NCBI GenBank assembly: GCA_023055425.1
Contig: JALGPY010000008.1
Location: 18,263,359-18,327,358, forward strand
Direction: 5' to 3'
Source of the DNA: Linanthus parryae
Lineage: Eukaryota; Streptophyta; Magnoliopsida; Ericales; Polemoniaceae
Length of the DNA: 64,000 nucleotides
This document shows positions 44,099 to 54,300 of the stretch, piece after piece. The notes under the pieces were generated by a model. The model did not search any database, was not told the DNA's origin, and saw only the letters and a program-made list of their open reading frames with translations. Positions within the stretch are counted from its first letter, which is position 1, and each line of letters starts with the position of its first letter. The translations under genes and the position numbers were made by a program.

Positions 44099-44489
44099 TA
44101 TATAAGCCCTATCTGTTGTTGTTTAAGTTCTTCATCCCAAAATGTGGCTTGCCATGAGTCTTTACGACTGCTGGCTTCAACGCTTGTCTTTCGTTGATTC
44201 ATGGCAACTTCAAGTTGTGAAACCTGAGTTTGTGCTTTGTGCCATAGAAATAGCTTCCAAGATCTTCTTTACGAGGCTTATTGATCTTCATAACCATCGT
44301 AAAGAAGATGTAAATAATACCTCATGCTTGCTCAAAGAATTTTCTTCGTCTATTATGCTTGCAGGTCGTACTTTTGGCTGCCTTCCGGCGAGGTGCAGTA
44401 CTGTACTGACCTTCTTACCAACTCGTAATGAACGGCGGATTTCTCATCTAGCTTTCCCAGAGGGGAATTTCTTGCCTCCACGTTCTTGA
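44099..44489 (+). CDS. Small antisense ORF of element A (115 codons)
   Basis: ATG at 44142, 115 codons, with TATA box ctatataa at 44098-44105. The counterpart in element B (54861-55208 minus, TATA at 55243-55250) also has 115 codons. The two proteins agree at roughly 60% of positions without gaps (shared YDCWLQRL, FVDSWQLQ, LCAIEI, HRKED/NTSC). The product resembles no family I know. A conserved acceptor-like site (tgcttgcag|gtc) within it leaves open that it is part of a spliced RNA. Confidence 0.5.
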
Positions 44490-45099
44490 ACTCGGGGTGG
44501 CGAGCCATTGTGCTCGTCTCCGTGGACAAGGAGCCTCTTGCCCCAGGAGTTGCTGCTTGCATGTTCTTCACCACCGCATACGCCTGAATAGGTGGTTCAT
44601 CGGGCACATATCTTGGGCAGAAGACCAGACAGAGGCCTTGTCAGATCCTGGGATCTTGAAGATGCGTCGCATAGCTCTTGTAGTGTTTGTAGGCCGTTCG
44701 TTTTATATAAAGACCCTACTTGCTACAGATCTTTGGTCGCAGACTATTATGCCGCATAGCCTTTGCTAGATCCTGTAGGCCGATCATTTTACAATAAGGA
44801 TTTCCTTTCTCTGTAACTGTCGCCTGTAGGCTGCTATCTAGACAGATAAATTGTAAGTCATTTTGACTATGTAACTAGCTCAGTCTGAACTTTCGCTTGT
44901 AAGCTGCTATCTAGACAGATAAATTGTAAGTCATGTTGACTCATAATAAAGCGTTTTGTATTATTTGCTGTTCGTGTCACAACAATTTGCAGTTTCACAT
45001 GCGTATTGGCAAACTTCACCTCTTGTAGTATCGTATTCGCACATTGCGTTGTTGCTCTGATTTGCTATCCAATAGATAGATTCGAAAATTACAAATTAT

Positions 45100-45435
45100 T
45101 CATGAGAACTGCTATCTTAGCAGATGAGTTTCAGGATCGTTCGAGATCGCATTTGCATAGTTTTGCTATCTGGGCTGATAGGCTTGAGGATCACTTAAGA
45201 TTGGACTTAAGTATGGCCGCTATTTCGGCAGATAGGCTTGAGATCAATTAAGATCATATTCGCATAGTGCTGCTATCACGGCAGATTGGCTTGAAGATCA
45301 CTTAAGATCATATTGGCATAATGCTGCTATCACGGCAGATAGGCTTGGAGATCACTTAAGATCATATTCGCAAAGTGCTGCTATCACGGCAGATAGGCTT
45401 GAAGATCACTTAAGATCATATTGGCATAATGCTGC
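45100..45435 (-). repeat. Tandem array of element A, interrupted by element B
   Basis: Units of about 54 bp of the type gctgctatcacggcagatagg + cttgaagatcacttaagatc. They are the reverse complement of the unit in element B's array. The array resumes right of element B at 61284. Confidence 0.8.
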
Positions 45436-46080
45436 TGTAGATACTGCTTTATGACATGGCAGATCTAGGCCACGTGGCAACCATCCAGCACACCATATTG
45501 TGCTCCATACACACTGGATCACCAGCCGCGCTGATCCATGTGGGGGCTGCGAGACAGAGCCCTCGCATACCACTGCACGGGACTTGTAGGGACTTTGTGG
45601 TCTGGAGGCTAGAGTAAGCCCTGTCGCGTGCGAGCCAAGCCCGCACGCGACCTTTAGTAACTGTTTTGAGAGATCTATGGCACGAGCTCCCTAGACCCGG
45701 TCAATCCGGTCAAACCCGGTCAATCCGGTCAAACCCGGTCAACCTCGTAACGGTTCCGGTACTCGCGCACCACGTGCTCTAACGGTTCCTATATACTCGG
45801 ACGAACGTGCCGTTATGGTTAAGCTAATTAAGCCGCCATCAATGGGCGCATTAACCACACTACAACGGTCACGTTCTCCAGTATATATATATCGTTAACC
45901 TTTCCATACAAAGGAGGACACACTGCCATACGCGGAAGCTCTGCCAAACCTCTGTCTCTCTCTCAGACATTGCTACTGACTTGCTCTCTCCCTACACACA
46001 CCCCTATTCTTCCTGTGCGATCCCTGATCCACTACGTACGGTGTACGCGGAGATCTCCCTGCCGGAATCTCTTGTGCACA
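45436..46080 (+). repeat. 5' LTR of element B
   Basis: 645 bp, tgtagata...gtgcaca. It includes four ccggtcaa-type direct repeats (about 45700-45745) and a TATA-like gtatatatat (45881-45890), which suggests transcription from near 45915. Confidence 0.95.
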
Positions 46081-46083
46081 TTT

Positions 46084-46101
46084 TGGTGAACCCGACGTGA
46101 A
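46084..46101 (+). other. Primer-binding site, tRNA-Trp
   Basis: TGGTGAACCCGACGTGAA, three bases inside the LTR, is complementary to the 3' end of plant tRNA-Trp(CCA) including the CCA tail. This assignment rests on remembered tRNA sequence and should be checked by alignment. Confidence 0.75.
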
Positions 46102-46121
46102 ACTTACCAGCAAAAGCAACC

Positions 46122-48734
46122 ATGTCTCAGGAGGATGATGTCAGCAACCGGTCGCCTTCCACCGAAACTCCCTCGGGAGACGAAGTCCGCCGTACTCCGA
46201 CGACTCCCGGCGAGGCACCAACTTTGGAGTCTTTGGACGCCACTGTCCAAAGTCAGGCAAAAGCTCTCAAGTCTCAATCTGCGCAGTTGGAGCGGATCCT
46301 GGCCGTTCTGGGCACCCTTGCGCCAAATCCTCCACCAGGTACCGCCACCCCTCAGGGAGGAGGAACCCCTACTGCTCCAGGATTGGGAGTATCGGCCACG
46401 CCTCCCAACCCTCATCTGCAAACTCCACCGTCAGCCGCGCAGCTGCCTTCGATCCAAGGATCAACAGCGCAAATGCTACCCCCTGCCGCTCACGCCTCTC
46501 AGCCCACGGCTTTGGCGTCTAACCCAACTTTGCAGTACACTCTACCTCCACCGGCGACCATATGGGGAAACGCGGGTAGCCAATACACTCCCAATCCTCC
46601 GACAGCATATGTGTCGCCACCACCTACGGCAACCCCTCCGTCAACTACCGAGGGAAGCATTCCAGAATGCATGACGTCCTTGCAGAAGCGCGTGGACTCC
46701 ATCCTAGCTCATCAATCGCTCGCGGATACCATCATCCCGAAGCTAGACAACGATCCACCCATTCCACGAGAGATCTATCTCATGCCTAACCCGGCAGGGT
46801 ACAAGGCTCCCAAATGGGACAAGTTCGAAGACGTCAATGGAAACGCTCATGAGCATGTCATGCGTTTCATCGATGTCATGGGTCCATACGGAGCTGATCC
46901 CAAGCTGCTGATGCGAGAGTTCCCAAAAACCCTTGGGAATGTAGCATACAAATGGTACCGAACATTGGAGGCCGGATCCGTGAAAACTTGGGACGACATG
47001 GTCCAGAAGTTCTATACCAAGTTCTTCCAGATGGAAGAAAAGGTGACGATGATCCATCTCTCGCGGATGTATCAGAAACGCGAGGAAGATGGAATCACTT
47101 TCATCAAGAAATTCAGAGCGAAATCCTTGGAATGCAAGGACCCAATGCTCGAGAGTCGGCTCGTAGAGATATGCCTGCAGTGCATGCGAGACGAATACAA
47201 AAGCATGCTGATCAATCTACAAACACCCACGTTTTCAAAGCTCATCGAGTGCACGATGAACATCGAGCCCATCGTCGAGAGACAGAGAAAGAAGAGCGCT
47301 CCAGAACGACCTGCGAGCGGCACCACCTACAAGATCGGCAGATTCGGCTACAAGCGAGGACGCGAAGCTGAGGTCAATGCAGTTTCGCCCCAGAAGCAAG
47401 CAAAAGTTACAAACTTCGACGCACCGCCCCTGCCATGCTCGGTGGAGGAGGCAAGAGATCTCTGCAGACAGTGGCGTAAGGACGGCGTCCTCCCACCACT
47501 CGAGAAAGCACCCTCCAAGGAGATGACGAGGGACCCTAAGTGGTGCGAATACCATGGCAAGGTCATGCACCCCACAGCCGAGTGCAAGAAGCTCAGATTC
47601 GCACTCGATCAGAAGATGAAGAGCGGCGAACTCATCGTCAGCGACCATCGGAAGGATGTGCGCAACAACCCGCTGCCTGCCCATACAGATTCGGGCTCAA
47701 AAGGCAAAGAGGTCGCCATGATCTCGATAGTTGACTTGGAAGAAGTCGCAGAGGATGGTCTGCCCATCGTCGCTGAAGTCCATGAAGATGAAGACTACAG
47801 CATGGACACGGAAGATGAGCGTGCCGACCGCATGAAAGGGTCGCACGGCTTCGACAGATTCTTCAACGAGATGAACTTCTCCGAAAAATGTCGAGCGGAC
47901 ATGACAAAAGCAATCTTAAGGGTAGCAGAGGACTACGAGGAGGACCTCGTGGTCTCCAACGGGAAAGTCGTCAGGGCGTCCCGTTCCACAGAAAAGATTA
48001 TGACCTTTTCTGCCAGCGATAAAAAGACAGATGCGAGCCACCAGAGGCCCCTGTACGTGACCGCCATCATCAACGGCGTCGAATTCAAGCGAGCATTCGT
48101 CGACGGAGGAGCAGCGGTCAATGTTGTTCCACTCCACACGCTGAAGCTAGCAGGGATCCCCGAGCACAAGGTAGTCAAGCGTCCATCCCCGCTGGTGGGA
48201 TTCGGAAGCGATTCCAGAATGACGATCGGGTGGATCCGCCTGGGCGTTCAGATCGGCAAAATCAAGTGCTCGGCGAAGTTCTATGTCATAGACGCGAACA
48301 CCACATACCACATGATCATAGGTCGGGCCTGGATTCATCGCTTTGACGCAATCCCTTCAACGGCTCACCAAGTGATGAAAGCTATCTGGAACGACAGGAT
48401 TGTCGAGATACCGGCCTCAACTAACCCGTTCAACTTGGACGAAGCACATCTCAGCGAGGCGGTGTGGTTCACCGAGATGGCGGACGAGCAAACACCCGGA
48501 CCATTCAACCCTACTCCTTTACCTCTCTGGGAGGACATCAAGGACCAGTCACCTGCAGGCGTGATGGTGACAAGGGGAGACGCCGAAGAAAAGCCGCCTA
48601 CCCACGAAGAGGCGCCGCGCATCGCATATCATCGCAAGAGTGTCTACACTCTGAAGAGGATCGCAAAGCACGACCCCGAGGGCAAGGAGATAGAGAGCTT
48701 CTACGCCAACGGGAAGAAATGCTATCGCATATGA
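46122..48734 (+). CDS. Element B Gag and aspartic protease (870 aa)
   Basis: ATG at 46122, 21 bases after the primer site. Residues 1-200 are Pro/Thr/Ser-rich. About 255-390 is the retrotransposon Gag (capsid) domain (LMREFPKTLGNVAYKWY, FYTKFFQMEEKVT). A Tat-type zinc-binding stretch CEYHGKVMHPTAEC lies near 474. About 635-750 is a retropepsin-like protease with FVDGGAAVNVVP (DGG in place of the commoner D-S/T-G, usual in this lineage) and IIGRAWIHR. The ORF ends at TGA 48732-48734; the same frame continues open into pol. Confidence 0.92.
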   Translation: MSQEDDVSNRSPSTETPSGDEVRRTPTTPGEAPTLESLDATVQSQAKALKSQSAQLERILAVLGTLAPNPPPGTATPQGGGTPTAPGLGVSATPPNPHLQTPPSAAQLPSIQGSTAQMLPPAAHASQPTALASNPTLQYTLPPPATIWGNAGSQYTPNPPTAYVSPPPTATPPSTTEGSIPECMTSLQKRVDSILAHQSLADTIIPKLDNDPPIPREIYLMPNPAGYKAPKWDKFEDVNGNAHEHVMRFIDVMGPYGADPKLLMREFPKTLGNVAYKWYRTLEAGSVKTWDDMVQKFYTKFFQMEEKVTMIHLSRMYQKREEDGITFIKKFRAKSLECKDPMLESRLVEICLQCMRDEYKSMLINLQTPTFSKLIECTMNIEPIVERQRKKSAPERPASGTTYKIGRFGYKRGREAEVNAVSPQKQAKVTNFDAPPLPCSVEEARDLCRQWRKDGVLPPLEKAPSKEMTRDPKWCEYHGKVMHPTAECKKLRFALDQKMKSGELIVSDHRKDVRNNPLPAHTDSGSKGKEVAMISIVDLEEVAEDGLPIVAEVHEDEDYSMDTEDERADRMKGSHGFDRFFNEMNFSEKCRADMTKAILRVAEDYEEDLVVSNGKVVRASRSTEKIMTFSASDKKTDASHQRPLYVTAIINGVEFKRAFVDGGAAVNVVPLHTLKLAGIPEHKVVKRPSPLVGFGSDSRMTIGWIRLGVQIGKIKCSAKFYVIDANTTYHMIIGRAWIHRFDAIPSTAHQVMKAIWNDRIVEIPASTNPFNLDEAHLSEAVWFTEMADEQTPGPFNPTPLPLWEDIKDQSPAGVMVTRGDAEEKPPTHEEAPRIAYHRKSVYTLKRIAKHDPEGKEIESFYANGKKCYRI

Positions 48735-48775
48735 AGGTGCGCGGGGACGTCCTCACACGGGCATGGGGATGTCCC
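48732..48775 (+). promoter_or_regulatory. Candidate UGA readthrough signal between gag and pol
   Basis: The stop UGA is followed, after a 9-nt spacer, by a stem-loop: gggacgtcc (48744-48752) pairs with ggatgtccc (48767-48775), nine pairs with one G-U, 14-nt loop. gag and pol are in the same frame with no other stop between them. Stop plus stem about 8 nt downstream is the arrangement of known readthrough signals such as that of gammaretroviral gag-pol. Confidence 0.45.
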
Positions 48776-48866
48776 TGGGCAAATCAATCAAATCGAGCAA
48801 GTTGCGCTCACAGAAGAGCCAACACAGGGCACTCCAGAGGAGAAACTTAAAGAAGCCCCCGAATGC

Positions 48867-51800
48867 ATGGAAGACAGGCCAAGACCACAAAAGCAAGAGC
48901 TTAAGGAAGTGTTCCTCAGCCCGAACGAGGAAAAGAAAAGACCAGTCTTCCTGAGTGCGGACCTCACAAGCGAAGAGGAACAAGGACTGCTGCAGCTCCT
49001 AACTGAATACAAGGACGTGTTCGCATGGGAATACGACGAGATGCCGGGTCTAGACACGAGCATCACCATGCACCGTTTAGACATCATCCCAGGGTCTAAA
49101 CCGGTCAAGCAAAGCACCAGAAGCTTTAGGCCAGAGCTCAACGTGAAGATCAAACAGGAGATTGTCAAACTCCTAGATGCCAAGTTCATAGAGCCCAATC
49201 ACCATCCCACATGGTTGGCCAACATCGTGCCAGTGGTGAAGAAGAACGGACAGCTCCGCATCTGCGTGGACTTCCGAGATCTTAATCGCTTCTGTCCTAA
49301 GGACGATTTCCCACTGCCTAACATCGATTTGCTCATTGATTCAACAGCAGGCCATCGCATGTTCAGTTTCATGGACGGCTTCAGCGGGTACAATCAAATC
49401 AAGATGGATCCCGAAGATGCAAGGAAAACTGCATTCATCACTCCCGTGGGGGTATTCAACTATACGGTAATGCCATTCGGTCTTAAGAATGCAGGCGCAA
49501 CCTATCAGCGGGCCATGATGGCCCTATTCCACGACATGATGCACAAAGAAGTGGAATTCTATGTGGATGACTTGGTAGTCAAATCCAGGCATGAAGCAGA
49601 TCACCTTGCAGACCTGCGAAAGGTATTCAACAGATGCAGGAGCTTTCAACTGAAAATGAACCCCATGAAATGCGCATTCGGCGTGACTTCGGGGAAGTTT
49701 CTGGGATGCGTAGTCCATCGTCAAGGGATCGAGCCTGACCCTGCGAAAGTGTCAGCCATCACCAGCATGACGCCACCTCAAGACCAAAGTACCTTGAAAA
49801 CATTCTTGGGAAAATTGTCATATCTGCGGAGATTCATCCCAGCAATCGCTGAAATCACATGCTGCTTCAGCACTCTCCTCAAGAAGGACGCCGTGTACAA
49901 CTGGGCTCCTGATCACGAAGCCGCATTCGAAAAGCTAAAGGAGCTACTCGCATCCCCAAAGATAATGATCGCGCCTCAACTGGGATCGCCGCTTCTGCTA
50001 TACCTTACATCGACAAGGAAATCTATAGGAGCGCTCTTGGCTCAGATCTATGAGGGACAAGAGAGGCCTATCTATTACATCTCTCGCATTGTGCAGCCTG
50101 CTGAATCAAGGTACACGGACATCGAACGTCATTGCCTTGCTTTATTCTTCGTGATAGAGAAGTTGAGACACTATTTTGCATCGCACAAAGTAGTGGTGGT
50201 CACCAAAAGCGACCCCATAAGATACTTGCTAACTCACACTACTCCGGGCGGGAGATTGGCGAAATGGTATATGACCATCTCTCAATACGACATCACATGC
50301 GTGAAACCAAGAGCGATCAAGTCGCAGGCGGTAGCAGATCTGTTGGCACAGTTCCCCGACAACAGTCACGAACCTGTGATCGAGGAGGAGCTCGAAGGCC
50401 CTGAAATCTACGCGATTGACGTGCCCTATTGGACCCTCCACTTCGACGGTTCGTCAACCAGAAAAGGTGGAGGCATTGGGATAGTCTTGACAAAGCCGGA
50501 CGGTGAAGTCATACAGATGTCCGCAAAACTCAACTTCGCAGTCACGAACAACGAGGCGGAATACGAGGCTCTGATCGCGGGGCTCCGTGCAGCGAAAGCT
50601 TTGGAAGTGAGCAACTTAACAGTCATGGGAGATTCCAAGCTGATTGTTAAGCAGGCCTCGGGCGAATATGGTTTAAAGGAGATCAATCTCCTGCCATACC
50701 GTACCCTAGTGCAAAAGCTGATGCAACAATTCTGCGACGTGAAATACGAGCACAAACCCCGAGCGGACAACAGGCATGCAGACGCCTTAGCAACTCTGGG
50801 ATCTAAGGTCAGCATAGACAAATGCCCCGCAAGGATTTCCATCGAAGTGCGAACATCGTCGGCATTAACAGAAGATGCGTGCGACGACGAACACATGGAT
50901 GACGCAGACTGGCGAAAAGCAATCCTGCAAGCTATTGCGAAAGGCACCAGCAGCGAGAGCTGGGCACTCACGAAAGGATACTGTATCCACGACAACACCC
51001 TTTACTACAAGGGCCCCGGAGGAATACTCATGCGATGTGTATCCGAACAAGAGGGACAACAGCTGCTGGAAAAGATTCACCAACACGCTTGCGGGGAAAG
51101 CGAGGTGTCAATCTACAGGAAAGCTCAGAGATATGGCATCCATTGGCCAAGCATGTCTACAGCCGCAGCCCTGATACAAGGGAAGTGCGAAAGTTGCGCA
51201 CTAATCAAAGATTCTCTACTTGTCGCTCTAATCGACGACGACACAGACTGGAGAAAGCCATTGTTTGAATTCCTCACCAAGGGCACTGCACCCGAATCGA
51301 GAAAAGAGGCAGACAAATTGAAGAGGAAAGCTTCTCGATATGTGGTTCAAGAAAATCTGCTTTGGCGAAAAGGTCACGAAGGCAACTTGCTGCGATGCCT
51401 AGACGATAGGGAAGCACAAGAAGTCATGGACCTCTCCCATCAGGTGGAGCACCAGGGAGGTGCGAAATTATGCAGACAACTCCTCTCAATCGGATACTTC
51501 TGGCCCACGATGGAAGTCGATTGCCGCACCAAGGTGCGACGCTGCCAAGAATGCCAATTCAAAGGGAACCTAGTGCACGCTCCTGCCGTGGATCTACATG
51601 CATTAGGGACGCCATGGCCATTTCATACATGGGCTCTAGACTTCATTGGCCCCATCCGACCAACGTCACATGGGAACCATTTCATTCTCACTGCAACCGA
51701 ACTGTTCACCAAATGGGTGGAAGCAATACCACTAAAGACGGCAAACGCGCTGGCTGTGGTTAACTTCATCCAGGAAAACATCGTATGCAGGTTCGGAATC

Positions 51801-52472
51801 CCAAATACTATTCTTTCAGATAACGGTACTCCTTTTGTTAATCGTCAGGTAGCTACCAAACTCGCGGAGTACAATATCAGGCAAATATGCTCCACCCCCT
51901 ATTATCCAAAGGGAAATGGACAAGCCGAAGCGACTAACAAAACGCTGTTGCGAATTCTGAGCAAGATGGTCGCAGATGACCACAAGAAGTGGGCCGACTC
52001 CCTTAACATAGCTCTGTGGGCCTACAGAACTTCTCCAAGGACACCTACAGGGGCCTCGCCATTTCTACTATGTTATGGGGCCGAAGCTGTGGTACCTGCG
52101 GAGGTCAGAGTCAATTCGGCAAGGCTGGCCTTCCACGCACTTTATGAAAATCAACGCGATCATGATTTAGTCTTGCTGGAAGAAAAGCGAGAACAAGCCA
52201 AAAGGACTAACAAGCGGTACCAAGAGAGAATCGCTCGCGCCTATAACAAGACAGTCCAGCGACGGGATTTCGCAGTTGGCGATCTGGTCCTGCGCGCATC
52301 TGATCACTGCATGCGAGAGGCAACCCACCCGAAGTTCGCAGCTAATTGGGAGGGACCCTTCGAAGTCACAGAAGTCTTCGATAGCGGCTACTGCAGCATA
52401 CGAAGGTTGCACGGCACAACCTCAACCCCAAGCTCAGTCAACATGCGCTGGATCAAGAAGTACTATCCCTGA
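48867..52472 (+). CDS. Element B Pol: RT, RNase H, second RNase H, integrase (1201 aa)
   Basis: In frame with gag; the first ATG is at 48867, but translation probably arrives by readthrough of UGA 48732. Reverse transcriptase at about residues 85-280 (LRICVDFRDLNRFCPKDDFP, MPFGLKNAGATYQRAM, FYVDDLVVKS with catalytic YVDD at about 231). RNase H-like domain at about 360-470 (ARLAQIYEGQERPIYYIS region). A second, archaeal-type RNase H at about 520-650 (LHFDGSSTRKGGGIG, NNEAEYEALIAGL, GDSKLIVKQ), the hallmark of the Tat/Ogre group. Integrase at about 835-1130 (HQVEHQGGAKLCRQL, CQECQFKGN, ALDFIGPI with D, SDNGTPF with D, PKGNGQAEATNKTL with E), then a chromodomain-less C-terminus. Intact. Confidence 0.93.
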   Translation: MEDRPRPQKQELKEVFLSPNEEKKRPVFLSADLTSEEEQGLLQLLTEYKDVFAWEYDEMPGLDTSITMHRLDIIPGSKPVKQSTRSFRPELNVKIKQEIVKLLDAKFIEPNHHPTWLANIVPVVKKNGQLRICVDFRDLNRFCPKDDFPLPNIDLLIDSTAGHRMFSFMDGFSGYNQIKMDPEDARKTAFITPVGVFNYTVMPFGLKNAGATYQRAMMALFHDMMHKEVEFYVDDLVVKSRHEADHLADLRKVFNRCRSFQLKMNPMKCAFGVTSGKFLGCVVHRQGIEPDPAKVSAITSMTPPQDQSTLKTFLGKLSYLRRFIPAIAEITCCFSTLLKKDAVYNWAPDHEAAFEKLKELLASPKIMIAPQLGSPLLLYLTSTRKSIGALLAQIYEGQERPIYYISRIVQPAESRYTDIERHCLALFFVIEKLRHYFASHKVVVVTKSDPIRYLLTHTTPGGRLAKWYMTISQYDITCVKPRAIKSQAVADLLAQFPDNSHEPVIEEELEGPEIYAIDVPYWTLHFDGSSTRKGGGIGIVLTKPDGEVIQMSAKLNFAVTNNEAEYEALIAGLRAAKALEVSNLTVMGDSKLIVKQASGEYGLKEINLLPYRTLVQKLMQQFCDVKYEHKPRADNRHADALATLGSKVSIDKCPARISIEVRTSSALTEDACDDEHMDDADWRKAILQAIAKGTSSESWALTKGYCIHDNTLYYKGPGGILMRCVSEQEGQQLLEKIHQHACGESEVSIYRKAQRYGIHWPSMSTAAALIQGKCESCALIKDSLLVALIDDDTDWRKPLFEFLTKGTAPESRKEADKLKRKASRYVVQENLLWRKGHEGNLLRCLDDREAQEVMDLSHQVEHQGGAKLCRQLLSIGYFWPTMEVDCRTKVRRCQECQFKGNLVHAPAVDLHALGTPWPFHTWALDFIGPIRPTSHGNHFILTATELFTKWVEAIPLKTANALAVVNFIQENIVCRFGIPNTILSDNGTPFVNRQVATKLAEYNIRQICSTPYYPKGNGQAEATNKTLLRILSKMVADDHKKWADSLNIALWAYRTSPRTPTGASPFLLCYGAEAVVPAEVRVNSARLAFHALYENQRDHDLVLLEEKREQAKRTNKRYQERIARAYNKTVQRRDFAVGDLVLRASDHCMREATHPKFAANWEGPFEVTEVFDSGYCSIRRLHGTTSTPSSVNMRWIKKYYP

Positions 52473-52640
52473 CTTCTCTTATTTCATACGTTTTATGATA
52501 ACGTTGCTTAATGTCTCATGTGGCTACGATATTCGCAATCTCCTCTCCCATATGAGAGGATTGTAATCCTATCTCTCCCATATGAGAATGTCATAATAAA
52601 AGAATTCTCCCAAATGAGAAGTTCACATTTATTAGATGTT
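52473..52640 (+). repeat. Cluster of small palindromes after pol
   Basis: Three variants of a hairpin motif: ctctcccatatgagagg, ctctcccatatgagaat, attctcccaaatgagaag, with a possible poly(A) signal aataaaag between. Element A has the same cluster in inverted orientation at about 61425-61505 (ttcccatttgggagaag, ccctcatatgggag twice). The position, at the 3' end of the sense gene and facing the antisense genes, suggests RNA 3'-end formation or packaging. Confidence 0.5.
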
Positions 52641-52709
52641 TATATCGCTTATCTAATTTGTTACAACTGTTAACAATGATTTATTCGCTTCAATAGTAAC
52701 AAATGTAAA

Positions 52710-54300
52710 CACGATCTTAAATGATCATCAAAGCCTATCCCTTACGATAGCGAACGCGATCTTAACTGATCATCAAAGCCTATCCCTTACGATAGCGAAC
52801 GCGATCTTAACTGATCATCAAAGCCTATCTCTTACGATAGCGAACGTGATCTTAAATGATCATCAAAGCCTATCTCTTACGATAGCGAACGCGATCTTAA
52901 TTGATCATCAAAGCCTATCTCATATGATAGCAAACGCGATCTCAATCGATCATCTAAAGCCTATCTTTTACGATAGCAGCCAAACACAAACGCGATCTTA
53001 ATTGATCATCTAAAGCCCATCTCCTACGATGGCAGCCACTACAAATGTGATCTTAATCGATCATCTAAAGCCTATCTCTTACGATAGCAACTAAATACAA
53101 ATGCGATCTTAAGTGATCATCTAAAGCCCATCTCCTACGATGGCAGCCACTACAAATGTGATCTTAATCGATCATCTAAAGCCTATCTCTTACGATAGCA
53201 ACTAAATACAAATGCGATCTTAAGTGATCATCTAAAGCCCATCTCCTACGATGGCAGCCACTACAAATGTGATCTTAATCGATCATCTAAAGCCTATCTC
53301 TTACGATAGCAGTTACACGCGAATGCGATCTTAAGTGATCATTAAAGCCTATCTCTTACGATAGCAGCCAAACGCAAATGCGATCTTAAGTGATCATCTA
53401 AAGCCTATCTCTCATGGTAGCAATCAAATGCAAATGCGATCTTAAGTGATCATTAAAGCCTGTCTCTTGCGATAGCAGCCAAATGCAAATGCGATTTTAA
53501 GTGATCATTAAAGCCTATCTCTTACGATAGCAGCCAAATGCAAATGCGATCTTAAGTGATCATCTAAAGCCTATCTCTCATGGTAGCAATCACATGCAAA
53601 TGCGATCTTAAGTGATCATTAAAGCCTATCTCTTGCGATAGCAACCAAATGCGAATGCGATCTTAAGTGATCATTAAAGCCTATCTCTTGCAATAGCAGC
53701 CAAACGCAAATGCGATCTTAAGTGATCATCTAAAGCCTGTCTCTCATGGTAGCAATCAAATACAAATACGATCTTAAGTGATCATTAAAGCCTATCTCTT
53801 GCGATAGCACCCAAACGAAAACACGATCTTACATGATCATCCAAAGTCTATCTTTTGCGATAGCAGCGAAATACAAAAACGATCTCAATCGATCATCTAA
53901 CGCCTATCTCTTGAGATAGCGGGCCATACAGATGCGATCTTATAATGATCTTCTCAAGCCTATCTGTTACGATAGCAATTTTGGTTAATTATCCAAACCC
54001 GGCTGATATGATGGCAACACGAGTGCAGAGTCATCTTATTAGATCTTCTAAGGATCTGTCTGCTGTGATAGCAGTTTATGCGAGAAACGATCTCAAACAA
54101 AGCCTATCTTCTATGATAGCAATTTGCACAGCTCAACGATCTTGATTGATCTCTGGAAAATTATCCGGAACGATGGCAACGTTGTGAACGTGATCTCATA
54201 CGATTTACAACGACCAATTACGAGCCCATCCGTCAAGATGGCACAGCTGCGAAATAACGATCTCGAATGATCTAGCGAAATATCTGTAAATTGACATCGC
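52710..54300 (+). repeat. Tandem array of element B, 45-57-bp units
   Basis: About 24 clear and several degenerate units of the type gcgatcttaagtgatcat + ctaaagcctatctctta + cgatagc, with spacers of variable length (units of 45 bp at the left, about 57 bp later). Each unit holds two partial palindromes (gatcttaagtgatc; gctatcgtaagagatagg on the minus strand). It lies between the 3' ends of the convergent sense and antisense genes. The array in element A is related, so satellites are part of the element family. Confidence 0.95.

Larger units (their letters stand above)
37906..45435 (-). mobile_element. Element A: old Tat-lineage Ty3/gypsy, left part
   Basis: This is the 3' half of a minus-strand element. 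In plus direction it shows its 3' LTR (37906-38536), the antisense PMD gene (38961-43709), the small antisense ORF (44099-44489) and the tandem array (about 45100-45435), where element B has inserted. It continues at 61289-62694 with the integrase end of pol and is then cut by another LTR element, so its gag and 5' LTR lie outside the window or are lost. Layout is collinear with element B. Several stops show it is dead. Confidence 0.85.

Noticed and set aside
45006..45251. 81-codon frame in element A
   Set aside because: It reads through tandem-array units, so the apparent peptide repeats reflect the DNA repeat.
52710..54300. CRISPR-like appearance of the regular repeat array
   Set aside because: Units are contiguous, diverged and palindromic within a plant retrotransposon; there are no unique spacers and no cas genes.
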